Positions 42,336 through 50,853 of a DNA stretch of 64,000 nt are shown piece after piece. The DNA comes from an uncultured Fidelibacterota bacterium (GTDB taxonomy: Bacteria > Fidelibacterota > Marinisomatia > Marinisomatales > Marinisomataceae). A model generated the notes under the pieces. It saw only the letters and a program-made list of their open reading frames with translations. It was not told where the DNA came from and did not search any database. The stretch is taken from contig CACHCR010000003.1 in the NCBI GenBank assembly GCA_902578385.1, positions 1 through 64,000 of the forward strand. Reading direction: 5' to 3'. Positions within the stretch are counted from its first letter, which is position 1. The number at the start of each line of letters is the position of its first letter. A program made the position numbers and the translations under genes.

Positions 42336-42725
42336 GTGAAAAATGTCTTAAATATTAATCTTGATAAAGTTGCAATTGGTTTTTCAGTTGTTTGTGCTGT
42401 GCATTGTTTATTTTTACCTATTGCAATCTTATTATTTCCTGCAATATCTGCTTCAATTTTAGGGTCCGAAGATTTTCATTCATTGCTACTTTATTTTATA
42501 ATTCCTTCAAGTTTACTAGCATTAATTTTAGGATGTAACATGCATGGAAAGTTCTACGTTTATTTATATGGTATTACTGGAATTGGAATTCTATTGACCG
42601 CTTCAATTTTTGGTCATGATTATCTTGGTGAAACTGGAGAGGTAATTCTTACACTCATAGGAACTGGTGTAATTTCTTTCGGGCACTTAAAGAATCAAAA
42701 ATTGTGTGATGAATGCTGTAATTAA
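42336..42725 (+). CDS. MerC-domain membrane protein
   Basis: This 129-residue protein starts with GTG and has four membrane helices. The first contains VVCAVHCLFLPIAILLF, the MerC-type Cys pair (Cys-x-x-x-Cys with His) used for metal transfer. The C-terminus has CDECCN, a further thiol group. No merA, merP or merR is nearby, so mercury resistance is unlikely. With the CobW-type GTPase upstream, a zinc-related uptake or trafficking role is a better guess. Its stop overlaps the convergent phosphatase gene by 4 nt. Confidence 0.8.
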   Translation: MKNVLNINLDKVAIGFSVVCAVHCLFLPIAILLFPAISASILGSEDFHSLLLYFIIPSSLLALILGCNMHGKFYVYLYGITGIGILLTASIFGHDYLGETGEVILTLIGTGVISFGHLKNQKLCDECCN

Positions 42726-44068
42726 TTATTGATAAGACTATTTATTCCATTCTCATTTTTAACTAACTCAAAAGAATCAAATAAGTCTCCAATGGCAGTA
42801 TAAGATTTGTAAGAAAGTTTATTTCCATCAATTGATATAACCTGGAAAAGCTGTTTATTTTCTCCAGCTTTATGTCTAGTTGGTTCATATTGATCCCAAT
42901 CAGGCTTTACATCATAATGTTTAGGTCCACTTACTGAAACAACATAGACAGTACCTGTAGCATCTTTAACATTCGTTCCAGTTATTAAATTTTTCTCATA
43001 TAAGCTTTCTGAACCTCTTGCATAGGCATGATCATGGCCTTGGAGTGCTAAATCTACTCCATACTTATCGAATAATGGTTTCCAGCGTTTACGTCTTTCT
43101 GGGTAATCTCTTTTGGTTGTTGCGGAGTATAATGGATGATGAAAAAAAGCAATAGTCCATTTATGTGGATTGGTTTTTAAAACAGTTTCTAGCCATTCCA
43201 TTTGTTCCTCAATTTTTACATTACTATTTAAAGCAATAAAACGCACCCCTTGATAGTCTAGAAAGTAATTTGTTTCAAGAAGGCCACTAACTCCATTATT
43301 TGGAAGAGTAAATTGATGATTCCATTGAATAGATAATGTTTTTTTTCTTATAGGAATATCTTTTTGATATAATGGTCTATATTCATGATTTCCAGGAACT
43401 GCTAAAGAGGGAAGAGTTCTATGAATCCATCCTCCTGCAGCAAACCATTCATGCCATTCTTCTTCATTATGTGCATCGTCTACTAAATCTCCAGCATGTA
43501 AAATGAAACTAGCTTCAGGAGCTTTTTTATATCCTTCTCTTATCAATCTTGACCATAAATCATATATGTAATTTTGAGCATCTCCCACATACAAAAAAGA
43601 AAATGGTTCGTTGGTTTTATATGCAGTAGTAAACTGTATCCATTCGCTCCAATGTTTACCATCACCTACACGATATGCATAAGTAGTGTTCGGTTCTAAA
43701 TCAGTAAAAGTAACTGAATGATAGTTGTGGTTTAAGCTATTAAAAGATTTTTTAGAATTAAGATAATGATTTACAACATTCGAATACCTTAGATTTGAAG
43801 TCTTGGCTAGAAATCTTTCTGAGTTTAATACAAACCTTGGATTTGCTTTTGCTTGAGCAATTTCACCAAAACCTTTATTTATTTCTCTGTTCGTTCTCCA
43901 TGTAACACTAATAGTAGTAGCGGGATCATCTGAGTAGTTTAATAAAATATGATCAGGAAACTTTTTGGGATTACTCCAATTTTTTTCAAATTCAGTTTTT
44001 TTAGGAATAGACTGTGCAAAAATTATATTTAAAAATATAAGTGTCAATATCATTAGTTTTTGATACAT
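42722..44068 (-). CDS. Exported purple-acid-phosphatase-like metallophosphoesterase
   Basis: I start at the ATG at 44068 (MYQKLMILTLIFLNIIFAQS), which gives a clean signal peptide, instead of a TTG 15 bases upstream. The product is about 448 residues. An N-terminal fibronectin-like purple acid phosphatase domain (HILLNYSDDPATTISVTWRT) precedes the metallophosphoesterase core. Metal-ligand motifs are FLYVGDAQNYIYDLW, LHAGDLVDDA, VPGNHEY, FFHHPLYS and LQGHDHAYARG. It probably releases phosphate from organic esters outside the cytoplasm. It diverges from a PhoD-like lipoprotein gene. Confidence 0.9.
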   Translation of the reverse strand: MYQKLMILTLIFLNIIFAQSIPKKTEFEKNWSNPKKFPDHILLNYSDDPATTISVTWRTNREINKGFGEIAQAKANPRFVLNSERFLAKTSNLRYSNVVNHYLNSKKSFNSLNHNYHSVTFTDLEPNTTYAYRVGDGKHWSEWIQFTTAYKTNEPFSFLYVGDAQNYIYDLWSRLIREGYKKAPEASFILHAGDLVDDAHNEEEWHEWFAAGGWIHRTLPSLAVPGNHEYRPLYQKDIPIRKKTLSIQWNHQFTLPNNGVSGLLETNYFLDYQGVRFIALNSNVKIEEQMEWLETVLKTNPHKWTIAFFHHPLYSATTKRDYPERRKRWKPLFDKYGVDLALQGHDHAYARGSESLYEKNLITGTNVKDATGTVYVVSVSGPKHYDVKPDWDQYEPTRHKAGENKQLFQVISIDGNKLSYKSYTAIGDLFDSFELVKNENGINSLINN

Positions 44069-44146
44069 CTTTAATAATAACAATTATTTAGTTGATTGCG
44101 TAATTAAAAAATAAGATTTAAGTTTTTTAAACGTCAGGACATTAAA

Positions 44147-45163
44147 ATGAAAAAATTAATTTTTATAACACTATTCTTATTTCTTTCTTGTGAAGAAAAT
44201 CAACCAACACAAAATATTAAAGATCCAAACATCTATAGTATTGGATTTGGTTCTTGTCTAACGCAAGAACGTTCCATGCCTATTTTTAATTCCATCAAAT
44301 CTGAGAATTATGATTTATTTTTAATGTTAGGTGATAACGTATATGGAGATTCAGAGCGTGAAGATTTACTTGAATTAAGAGAAGCTTATGATAAGCAAAG
44401 AGAAAATTTTGACAGCTTAAATTTAAATTTTCCATTTGAAGCTATTTGGGATGATCATGATTATGGATTGAACGATGCTGGTAAGGAATATGCCTACAAA
44501 GAAGATGCTGAACAGTTATTCTTAGATTTTTGGAATATTCCAGAAGACGATATTAGAAGAACAAGACCTGGTTTGTACTTCGAATGGATTGAAAATATTG
44601 ATGGAATTGAAGTCCAAATGTTGTTTTTAGATACAAGATATTTTAGAGATGCTTTACTTCCTACAGATGAAAGGGGAGCTCCTGGAAAAGAACGTTATCT
44701 TCCTCAAACAGATACATCAACGACTATGCTTGGAGATGTACAGTGGAATTGGTTAGAGCAAAAGATGGCTACAGAAGTAGATCATAGAATTATTGTTTCA
44801 TCTATTCAATTTTTAGCAATGGGGCATGGTTGGGAGGCTTGGAAGACATTACCTCACGAACGTCAAAGACTCATTGATTTAATTGATCAATCATCTTCTG
44901 ATACCGTTTTATTTATTTCTGGGGATAGACATAGAGCAGGATTATATCAATTATCATCTGACTCAGGAAAAAATATTTTTGAAATGACTTCATCTAGTTT
45001 AAACCTATCATTCACCAACGATGAAGAGGCAGGTCCTTTAAGAATTGGTCCAACATTTGTAGATGAAAATTATGGTGAAATTCTTTTAAATAAACTGACC
45101 AATGAAATCATAGTTAACTTAAAAGATAATCAAGGTAAAGTAGTACAGTCTCTTAGTCTATAA
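44147..45163 (+). CDS. PhoD-like phosphatase lipoprotein
   Basis: This 338-residue enzyme begins with a lipoprotein signal (LIFITLFLFLSCEENQ). PhoD/metallophosphatase motifs are present: FGSCLTQERSMPIF, LMLGDNVYGDSERED, AIWDDHDYGLNDAG, and FISGDRHRAGLY near the end. PhoD enzymes are calcium/iron phosphodiesterases and phosphomonoesterases that scavenge phosphate; here it is membrane-anchored by lipid. It stands opposite the purple-acid-phosphatase-like gene and is coupled by TAATG to the Fpg/Nei-like gene. No Pho box could be identified. Confidence 0.88.
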   Translation: MKKLIFITLFLFLSCEENQPTQNIKDPNIYSIGFGSCLTQERSMPIFNSIKSENYDLFLMLGDNVYGDSEREDLLELREAYDKQRENFDSLNLNFPFEAIWDDHDYGLNDAGKEYAYKEDAEQLFLDFWNIPEDDIRRTRPGLYFEWIENIDGIEVQMLFLDTRYFRDALLPTDERGAPGKERYLPQTDTSTTMLGDVQWNWLEQKMATEVDHRIIVSSIQFLAMGHGWEAWKTLPHERQRLIDLIDQSSSDTVLFISGDRHRAGLYQLSSDSGKNIFEMTSSSLNLSFTNDEEAGPLRIGPTFVDENYGEILLNKLTNEIIVNLKDNQGKVVQSLSL

Positions 45164-45945
45164 TGCCTGAAATATCTGAAGTCAAGCTAACAGCTGAATT
45201 TGTAACAGAAACGAACAAAAATCGTCTAATCGAAGAAGTATTATTCCTTAAAACAAATAAATTAAAGCTCATTGAAGAAATCGACCTGAAAGGTAAAAAA
45301 ATAAGCGCTCAAAGTAGAGGAAAAGAACTCAAGTTGTTTTTTGACAAAGAACCAGTAGTGATTTCATTAGGGATGACAGGATGTTTTAAAAACTTTAAAA
45401 AAAGAGGATACAAAAATAAGCACTGGAAGCATGGACATATTCGTTTTCGCATGAGCGATAATACATGGTTTTGTTGGAGTGATGTTAGAAGATTTGGAAA
45501 AAGTATCTCAAAAGATTGGAATCCAAACAGGGGGCCAGATGTGTTTAATGAAGAAAAGGCTTTTCGTGACCACATTATGAATAATGTTAATCATCGAGAT
45601 TTTTTAAAGCCAGCTCACACTGCAATCATGAATCAGAAATGGTTTAATGGGATGGGAAATTATCTTAGAGCTGAGATTTTAGGTAAATGGGGTAAGAATC
45701 CTTTTCAACCCCTAAAAAAGCTTATAAATAAGCCTTTTTTAGATCATGTTATTGAACAGATACATGATACCTATAGATTAGGAGGTGGAGAGTTATATTC
45801 TTGGATGAATGAAAATAGATCTCATCAAGATCAAGCATTTCATGAATGGATGCAATTTTATGGAAAAACTCAAAAAATGACTGACTCTCAAGGAAGGACT
45901 TTTTGGTATGCAAAAAAATGGCATAAAGCTCTTAAAGTTTTATAA
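45163..45945 (+). CDS. Fpg/Nei-family DNA glycosylase with a cysteine-free finger
   Basis: This 260-residue protein begins MPEISEVKLTAEF, with the Pro-Glu catalytic start of Fpg/Nei enzymes. GKELKLFF supplies the hairpin lysine, and the helix-two-turn-helix contains IMNQKWFNGMGNYLRAEIL with the conserved Asn. The C-terminal finger reads MQFYGKTQKMTDSQGRTFWY: the loop Gly-Arg is kept but all four zinc cysteines are missing, as in zincless-finger members (NEIL1-like). It probably excises oxidised bases. Together with the photolyase genes it suggests high light or oxidative exposure. Confidence 0.87.
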   Translation: MPEISEVKLTAEFVTETNKNRLIEEVLFLKTNKLKLIEEIDLKGKKISAQSRGKELKLFFDKEPVVISLGMTGCFKNFKKRGYKNKHWKHGHIRFRMSDNTWFCWSDVRRFGKSISKDWNPNRGPDVFNEEKAFRDHIMNNVNHRDFLKPAHTAIMNQKWFNGMGNYLRAEILGKWGKNPFQPLKKLINKPFLDHVIEQIHDTYRLGGGELYSWMNENRSHQDQAFHEWMQFYGKTQKMTDSQGRTFWYAKKWHKALKVL

Positions 45946-45953
45946 ATTGTAAT

Positions 45954-47189
45954 ATGGATTCATCAATAATCATAACGTTTGCTATCCCATTATTTTTTGG
46001 ACTAATTCTCATTGAATTTTTTTATGGTATATTGACGAAACAAAATAACTATCGCATCAATGATGCTATCACAAGTATGTCGCTTGGTCTTATAAGTCGT
46101 TTTGTCCCTATATTGGGTCTAGGATTCCAGTATGTAGTTTATAAAGCTGTTGCAGAGCAATATAATTTAAAGTTATTAGATGGTGAAGAAATATGGGTTT
46201 GGGTCACTGCATTTGTTTTATATGATGTATGTTATTATTGGATGCATAGGATTCATCATGAAATTAAAGTTTTTTGGGCAACTCACGTGGTTCATCATCA
46301 CGGAGAGGAGTTTAACTTATCAACAGCTTTAAGACAGACAAGCACAGGCTTCTTATGGAAATGGGTATTTTTTCTTCCATTATTTATAATTGGTATTCCT
46401 CCTCATATGTATGTAACTGTTGCAGGTTTAAATCTAGTTTATCAGTTTTGGGTTCACACGGAGCATATTGGTAGATTAGGTTTTTTGGAGTATATATTTG
46501 TTACTCCGTCAAATCATCGTGTTCACCATGCTCAAAACGAAGATTATTTAGACGCAAATTATGGAGGTGTTTTTATCCTTTGGGATAGAATTTTTGGTAC
46601 CTTTATCGATGAAAGATCTGATCTAAAACCTGTATATGGTACTGTAAAGCCTTTAAAATCATTTAATCCTTTCTGGGCCAATATTGAAGTATTTTATCAA
46701 ATGATTTTTGATTCCTACCACACAGTAAAGTGGTCTGATAAAATTAGAGTATGGTTTTCACCACCTAATTGGAGACCGGAGGATGTTTCTACCAAATATC
46801 CAATTCAAAAAAATGATTTATCAAGTTTTGAAAAGTATGACCCACAAATTGGTTTGAGGGAAAAAATATTCGCAGGCACTCAATTTACTGTAATAAATAT
46901 AATGACCCTTATTATGCTGTTTAACGTCCAGAATTATGTTTATAATGAAATTTTAGCAGTTATTCTTTTAGTAGTATTTGCTGCAGTAACAAACTCATTT
47001 ATTCTTGATGGAAAACGTATTGGTTTTAAAGCTGAATTATTAAAATCAATTGCAGTTTTAGCTTTATTACAGCTTGGATATTTTTCTTCCTCAATGAGTT
47101 TCTTTGTTATGTGCTATGCAGTATTTACTTTATTGGCTTCAACTTTCATTTTACTATCAAAAGATAAAAATATTATTTCTCCAGTATAA
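45954..47189 (+). CDS. Sterol-desaturase/fatty-acid-hydroxylase family membrane protein
   Basis: This 411-residue membrane protein has the histidine clusters of the di-iron fatty acid hydroxylase superfamily: WMHRIHHE, THVVHHHGEEFN and HRVHHAQNEDY (at about residues 97, 112 and 184). About eight membrane helices are present, the last four in a C-terminal extension beyond the enzyme core. It likely hydroxylates or desaturates a lipid. A similar length and extension occur in many marine bacterial members. The FMO gene follows at 1 nt, so the two may act in one lipid-modification pathway. Confidence 0.88.
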   Translation: MDSSIIITFAIPLFFGLILIEFFYGILTKQNNYRINDAITSMSLGLISRFVPILGLGFQYVVYKAVAEQYNLKLLDGEEIWVWVTAFVLYDVCYYWMHRIHHEIKVFWATHVVHHHGEEFNLSTALRQTSTGFLWKWVFFLPLFIIGIPPHMYVTVAGLNLVYQFWVHTEHIGRLGFLEYIFVTPSNHRVHHAQNEDYLDANYGGVFILWDRIFGTFIDERSDLKPVYGTVKPLKSFNPFWANIEVFYQMIFDSYHTVKWSDKIRVWFSPPNWRPEDVSTKYPIQKNDLSSFEKYDPQIGLREKIFAGTQFTVINIMTLIMLFNVQNYVYNEILAVILLVVFAAVTNSFILDGKRIGFKAELLKSIAVLALLQLGYFSSSMSFFVMCYAVFTLLASTFILLSKDKNIISPV

Positions 47190-47190
47190 T

Positions 47191-48456
47191 ATGTCAGAGA
47201 ACCCAAAGATTGCAATTATAGGTGCTGGTCCATCTGGATTAACGGCATTAAAAAACTTGGTAACTAATGGGTTTGATGTTACTTGTTTTGAAATGAATGA
47301 TCAAATAGGTGGTAATTGGGTATATAAAGATAAAACAGGTCATTCAAGCGTATTTAAAACAACTCATATAATTAGTTCAAAAAAATTCTCTGAATACACT
47401 GATTTTCCAATGCCCGATGACTATCCAGACTATCCATCTGGAGCTGAACTCTTAGCCTATTTTAATAGTTATGTTGATACTTTCAATTTGAAGCAGTACA
47501 TAAGATTTAATACCAAAATTAAAAAAGCTATTCCTTTGGATAATAAATGGAAGTTATTTTATGAAGATTCAAGTAAGGATTTTGATTATTTGATAATTGC
47601 AAATGGTCATCATTGGAGTCCAAGAATACCTAAGTTTGAAGGTAGTTTTTCTGGAGAACTAATGCATTCTCATCAGTTTAAGAATAACGAATATTTTAAA
47701 AATAAATCTGTCTTAGTCGTTGGTGGAGGTAATTCAGCATGCGATATTGCTGTTGAAATAAGTAGGGTAGCTAAGAAAACATCTATTAGCATGAGAAGAG
47801 GATATCACTTCATTCCAAAGTTTATGATGGGTATGCCATCAGATGAGTATTATGCTAAAACATTATGGATACCGCAACGAATTAGATTATTCTTACAAAA
47901 ATTAGCACTTAGAATAGTTCAGGGTAAATATGAAAACTATGGATTGCAAAAACCAGATCATGACATACTACAATCCCATGCAACAGTAAATTCAGAGCTA
48001 CTTTATTTTATTAAGCATGGCAAAATTAGCCCTAAAAAAAATATAAGATGTTTTTCAGAAGAGAATGTAGAGTTTGTGGACGGAAAAAAAGAAGATTTTG
48101 ACGTAGTACTTTTTGCTACTGGCTATGAAATAAGCTTTCCATTTTTTAGCACTTCTAATATTGATTATGAAAATAATGATATTGATTTATATAATTTTTG
48201 TTTTCATCCAAAGTATACCAACTTGATGTTTGTCGGACTGCTGCAACCTTTAGGATGTATTTGGCCTTTATCTGATTTACAGTCACAACAAATTGTTAAA
48301 TATTTGAAAAATGAATGGAATTATCCTAAGAATTTTGAACAAGCTGTCATTAAACAACAAAATAATATGCCATACGACTTTATTGATACTCCTAGACATA
48401 AACTAGAAGTAGACTTTCATACATTTAGAAAGCATTTAGAAAATGAAATTAATTGA
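47191..48456 (+). CDS. Flavin-containing monooxygenase
   Basis: I start at ATG 47191 (MSENPKIAIIGAGPSGLTAL); an upstream extension would overlap the previous gene by 86 nt. The product is about 421 residues. The FAD motif GAGPSG is near the N-terminus. GELMHSHQFKNNEYFKNKSV is near the FMO fingerprint FxGxxxHxxxY, and the NADPH motif VVGGGNSACDIAVE and the ATG motif FATGYEISFPF follow. It oxygenates a soft nucleophile such as an amine or sulfide; relatives in marine bacteria act on trimethylamine, but the substrate here is not determined. Confidence 0.88.
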   Translation: MSENPKIAIIGAGPSGLTALKNLVTNGFDVTCFEMNDQIGGNWVYKDKTGHSSVFKTTHIISSKKFSEYTDFPMPDDYPDYPSGAELLAYFNSYVDTFNLKQYIRFNTKIKKAIPLDNKWKLFYEDSSKDFDYLIIANGHHWSPRIPKFEGSFSGELMHSHQFKNNEYFKNKSVLVVGGGNSACDIAVEISRVAKKTSISMRRGYHFIPKFMMGMPSDEYYAKTLWIPQRIRLFLQKLALRIVQGKYENYGLQKPDHDILQSHATVNSELLYFIKHGKISPKKNIRCFSEENVEFVDGKKEDFDVVLFATGYEISFPFFSTSNIDYENNDIDLYNFCFHPKYTNLMFVGLLQPLGCIWPLSDLQSQQIVKYLKNEWNYPKNFEQAVIKQQNNMPYDFIDTPRHKLEVDFHTFRKHLENEIN

Positions 48457-48460
48457 TTAA

Positions 48461-48559
48461 ATGAAAAATGAACCTGCTTATAAAATTATCATTTTTCTTG
48501 TAGCTGCTTGGATTATTATTTTTTTAGCTTTAATTATATCATTTAAGATTGGATTTTAA
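48461..48559 (+). CDS. 32-residue single-span membrane protein
   Basis: ATG at 48461, four bases after the FMO stop, gives a frame beginning MKNEPAYKIIIFLVAAWIII and continuing hydrophobic to a Lys-containing end. The layout (short polar N-terminus, one long membrane helix, short basic tail) is that of small bacterial membrane proteins. It may be coupled to the monooxygenase. No family is recognised, and chance cannot be excluded. Confidence 0.45.
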   Translation: MKNEPAYKIIIFLVAAWIIIFLALIISFKIGF

Positions 48560-48596
48560 TAAAAAACTACCCCTTTTTTATTCAAAAAAATTAGTT

Positions 48597-48630
48597 TTGA
48601 CATTAAAGTGTGTAAAGTGTACTTTACAAT
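48597..48630 (+). promoter_or_regulatory. Promoter with palindromic operator before the DUF2207 gene
   Basis: TTGACA at 48597-48602 is followed 17 bases later by TACTTT (48620-48625). Overlapping lies the perfect palindrome GTAAAGT-GT-ACTTTAC at 48612-48627, the same operator as at 15393. The ATG at 48631 follows directly, so a transcript from this promoter would be nearly leaderless. Confidence 0.6.
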
Positions 48631-50340
48631 ATGGGAAAGTTTATTTATTCAATTAGATTTTTATTTATTGCGCTATTTACTATAACCTTTCTGAGCGCAG
48701 CAGATAAATCATACAAAATTGTATCTACAGATATTCAAACTATAATTAATAATGATGGTACGGTTGATTTTATTGAAACCAGAGAATTTAGTTTCAAAGG
48801 AAGTTTTACTTTTGTTTATCAAGTTATTCCAAAAAGAGGATACGATAAGATCTACGATATTCAAGTTTTTGAAGATGGTGTAGCATATTTAAATAAAGAT
48901 ACAAAGCAAGATGGTACATTTTTAATCGATGAAAGAAAGAGTTCTTATAGAATTTATCTTTACCACAATTCTTCCAATGAAGCCAAAAAATTTACTGTAA
49001 AGTACACTTTAGAAAATCCATTTACAATTGGTGATAAGGACAGTCAATTTTACTGGATTTATTTATCTGATAGGTGGGATAAAAGACCAGGAAATTTATC
49101 TATTTCACAAAAATTTTCATCAAACATTCAAAAAAATGATATTATTTACGACATAGAAAATCCTTCTAATTCAAAGAAGTATAAGTTAAATATTGAAGAT
49201 GATTCATTATCATTTTTCTCTTCTGACTTTTCAGTCAATAATGAAATGAAATTAAGAACAATATTTCCATCTTCGTATTTTATTAATCCGGTTGTGACTG
49301 ATTCAAATTTTTCATTAGCTGCAATTGAAAAGAAAAAAAGAGATAAAGACCTTGCTCAATATTTTATTGGTCTTTTAGCATTATTTTCATTAGTAACATT
49401 TATTAGTTATGCCAGAAGAAATCTTACAAAATTCAAAATAGAACCTGATGAAAATCAGCAATTCACATCATTTCCTTCAAATGATCATCCAGTAATAGTA
49501 AACGGCCTTATTTATCGTGAATTAACGCTTGGTCCTACTGGTGGCGGTGTATTATCTACGCTTTTTGAACTAGCATCATTAAATAAGCTTAAAATTGAGG
49601 TTATTGAAGTAGGTAAGTGGTTCAAATCTAAACGTCTTAAAATTACAATTAATAATACTGACACAGATAATGTAAAAAGTAGTTTTGCTAAATTGTTATT
49701 AAAAAGAATGAAAAAATTTGGTTCTGAAACTTCATTTAGAGATGTTTTTAGTGATTTTAGTTTGCATTCATCAGATTGGAAATCTTTAAAGCAAGAAGAG
49801 GTATATGGTAAAGGCTGGGTTGATATGTCATATCAGGACGAAAGATATCGATTAGCGATATTACAATTTTTGATTTTAAATATAATTGTTTTTTGTGCAA
49901 TTTGGTTCCAAACTTTTCTTGGTTTTGTATCAATAGCACCTTTTATGTTTTTTATTGTAACTATTGCAAGTAGCAGATTAACCAAAGAAGGGCAATTGTT
50001 ATATAATCAATGGGGCTTATTTATGAGTAAGTTAAAAGAAGGTGAGGTTGATATTAAAAAATTTGATCCTGATTTAATGCTTCAATATTGTCTTGCACTA
50101 GGTACACAACCAGAAGAGCTTAAGAGTATCATAAAAAATATTGAGTCAGAGCATACAGACGGCTTTATTTGGGTCGGTAATGTGGGAGACACTTCAAGCT
50201 TATCATCTGCAGCTTCCATGGTAAGTGATATTGCTTCAACCGGTACAACCATATCTGCTTCTTTTGCAGGGGATGGTGGCGGTGGCGCTGGCGCTGGCGG
50301 TGGTGGCGCTGGCGGTGGTGGCGGTGGTGGCGCTGGATAA
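48631..50340 (+). CDS. DUF2207-family membrane protein with glycine-rich tail
   Basis: This 569-residue protein has a signal peptide (IRFLFIALFTITFLSAAD) and an N-terminal beta-rich DUF2207 domain (IQTIINNDGTVDFIETREFS, FVYQVIPKRGYDKIYDIQVF). Membrane helices lie near residues 248-262 and as a pair at about 410-450. The cytoplasmic region between them ends before a low-complexity tail made only of Gly and Ala (last about 20 residues, GGGGAGAGGGGAGG type). This organisation is characteristic of DUF2207; function is unknown. Control by the shared operator at 48612 is likely. A second near-palindrome lies in the coding region at 48997-49012. Confidence 0.85.
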   Translation: MGKFIYSIRFLFIALFTITFLSAADKSYKIVSTDIQTIINNDGTVDFIETREFSFKGSFTFVYQVIPKRGYDKIYDIQVFEDGVAYLNKDTKQDGTFLIDERKSSYRIYLYHNSSNEAKKFTVKYTLENPFTIGDKDSQFYWIYLSDRWDKRPGNLSISQKFSSNIQKNDIIYDIENPSNSKKYKLNIEDDSLSFFSSDFSVNNEMKLRTIFPSSYFINPVVTDSNFSLAAIEKKKRDKDLAQYFIGLLALFSLVTFISYARRNLTKFKIEPDENQQFTSFPSNDHPVIVNGLIYRELTLGPTGGGVLSTLFELASLNKLKIEVIEVGKWFKSKRLKITINNTDTDNVKSSFAKLLLKRMKKFGSETSFRDVFSDFSLHSSDWKSLKQEEVYGKGWVDMSYQDERYRLAILQFLILNIIVFCAIWFQTFLGFVSIAPFMFFIVTIASSRLTKEGQLLYNQWGLFMSKLKEGEVDIKKFDPDLMLQYCLALGTQPEELKSIIKNIESEHTDGFIWVGNVGDTSSLSSAASMVSDIASTGTTISASFAGDGGGGAGAGGGGAGGGGGGGAG

Positions 50341-50422
50341 GCTATTAGTCACATAATACTACCTACTTGTTATAAAAAAAAATCTTCACTAAAATTGATA
50401 GTCAACCAATTGGAGTAAAATA

Positions 50423-50842
50423 ATGAAAAAAGCTATAATACTTTTTTTACTTTTAAGTTTTGGACTTTCACAATCTAAAGTTTCTATACAAGATAAAGAA
50501 ATTGAGATTAATGAAAACGAAGCAGTGATGGAAGTTTTAGGAATGGTTTGTTCAATGTGCGCCTTTGGAATTGGAGAAGGTTTTTCAAAAACTGATTTTA
50601 TTGATAAATCTAAGTTTTCAGATGGAGTTTCAGTTGATATTGATGCTCAATATGTTCAGCTTGGATTATTAGAATCTGCAAATATAAATCCTGAAAAAAT
50701 AGTTCAAGTTATTCAAGATGCAGGGTATGATGTTAGTCTACTTTTTATATTACAAAATGATAAATTAACTAAGTTTGGTACAGATAAACTTGGAATTTTG
50801 CAGCCAATAGCATTTAACCTTACTTCTGATAGAAGTAACTAA
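50423..50842 (+). CDS. Exported heavy-metal-associated (HMA) domain protein
   Basis: This 139-residue protein begins with a signal peptide (AIILFLLLSFGLSQS) and contains one HMA-like fold with the metal motif VLGMVCSMCAFGIGEGF (GMxCxxC). The usual beta strands (AVMEVLG, VSVDIDAQYVQLGLL) and helix EKIVQVIQDAGYDV follow. It resembles MerP or secreted copper/zinc-binding HMA proteins. The C-terminal 35 residues are extra. There is a Shine-Dalgarno GGAG before ATG. Metal trafficking in the periplasm is the likely role. The next gene begins 11 nt after its stop. Confidence 0.82.
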   Translation: MKKAIILFLLLSFGLSQSKVSIQDKEIEINENEAVMEVLGMVCSMCAFGIGEGFSKTDFIDKSKFSDGVSVDIDAQYVQLGLLESANINPEKIVQVIQDAGYDVSLLFILQNDKLTKFGTDKLGILQPIAFNLTSDRSN

Positions 50843-50853
50843 AAAAATAATTC

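Noticed and set aside
42336..42725. Mercury resistance operon
   Set aside because: Only the MerC-type domain is present; no merA, merR, merT or merP lies nearby, so a general metal role is more likely.
44073..44088. AATAAT-AACA-ATTATT inverted repeat between two phosphatase genes as a Zur or Pho operator
   Set aside because: It is short and made only of A/T apart from one base; such repeats are expected by chance in this AT-rich sequence and no second copy was found near the CobW or MerC genes.
50270..50338. GGTGGC/GGCGCT tandem repeats as a regulatory or mobile repeat
   Set aside because: They encode the Gly/Ala tail normal for DUF2207 proteins; slippage variation is possible but no separate feature is needed.
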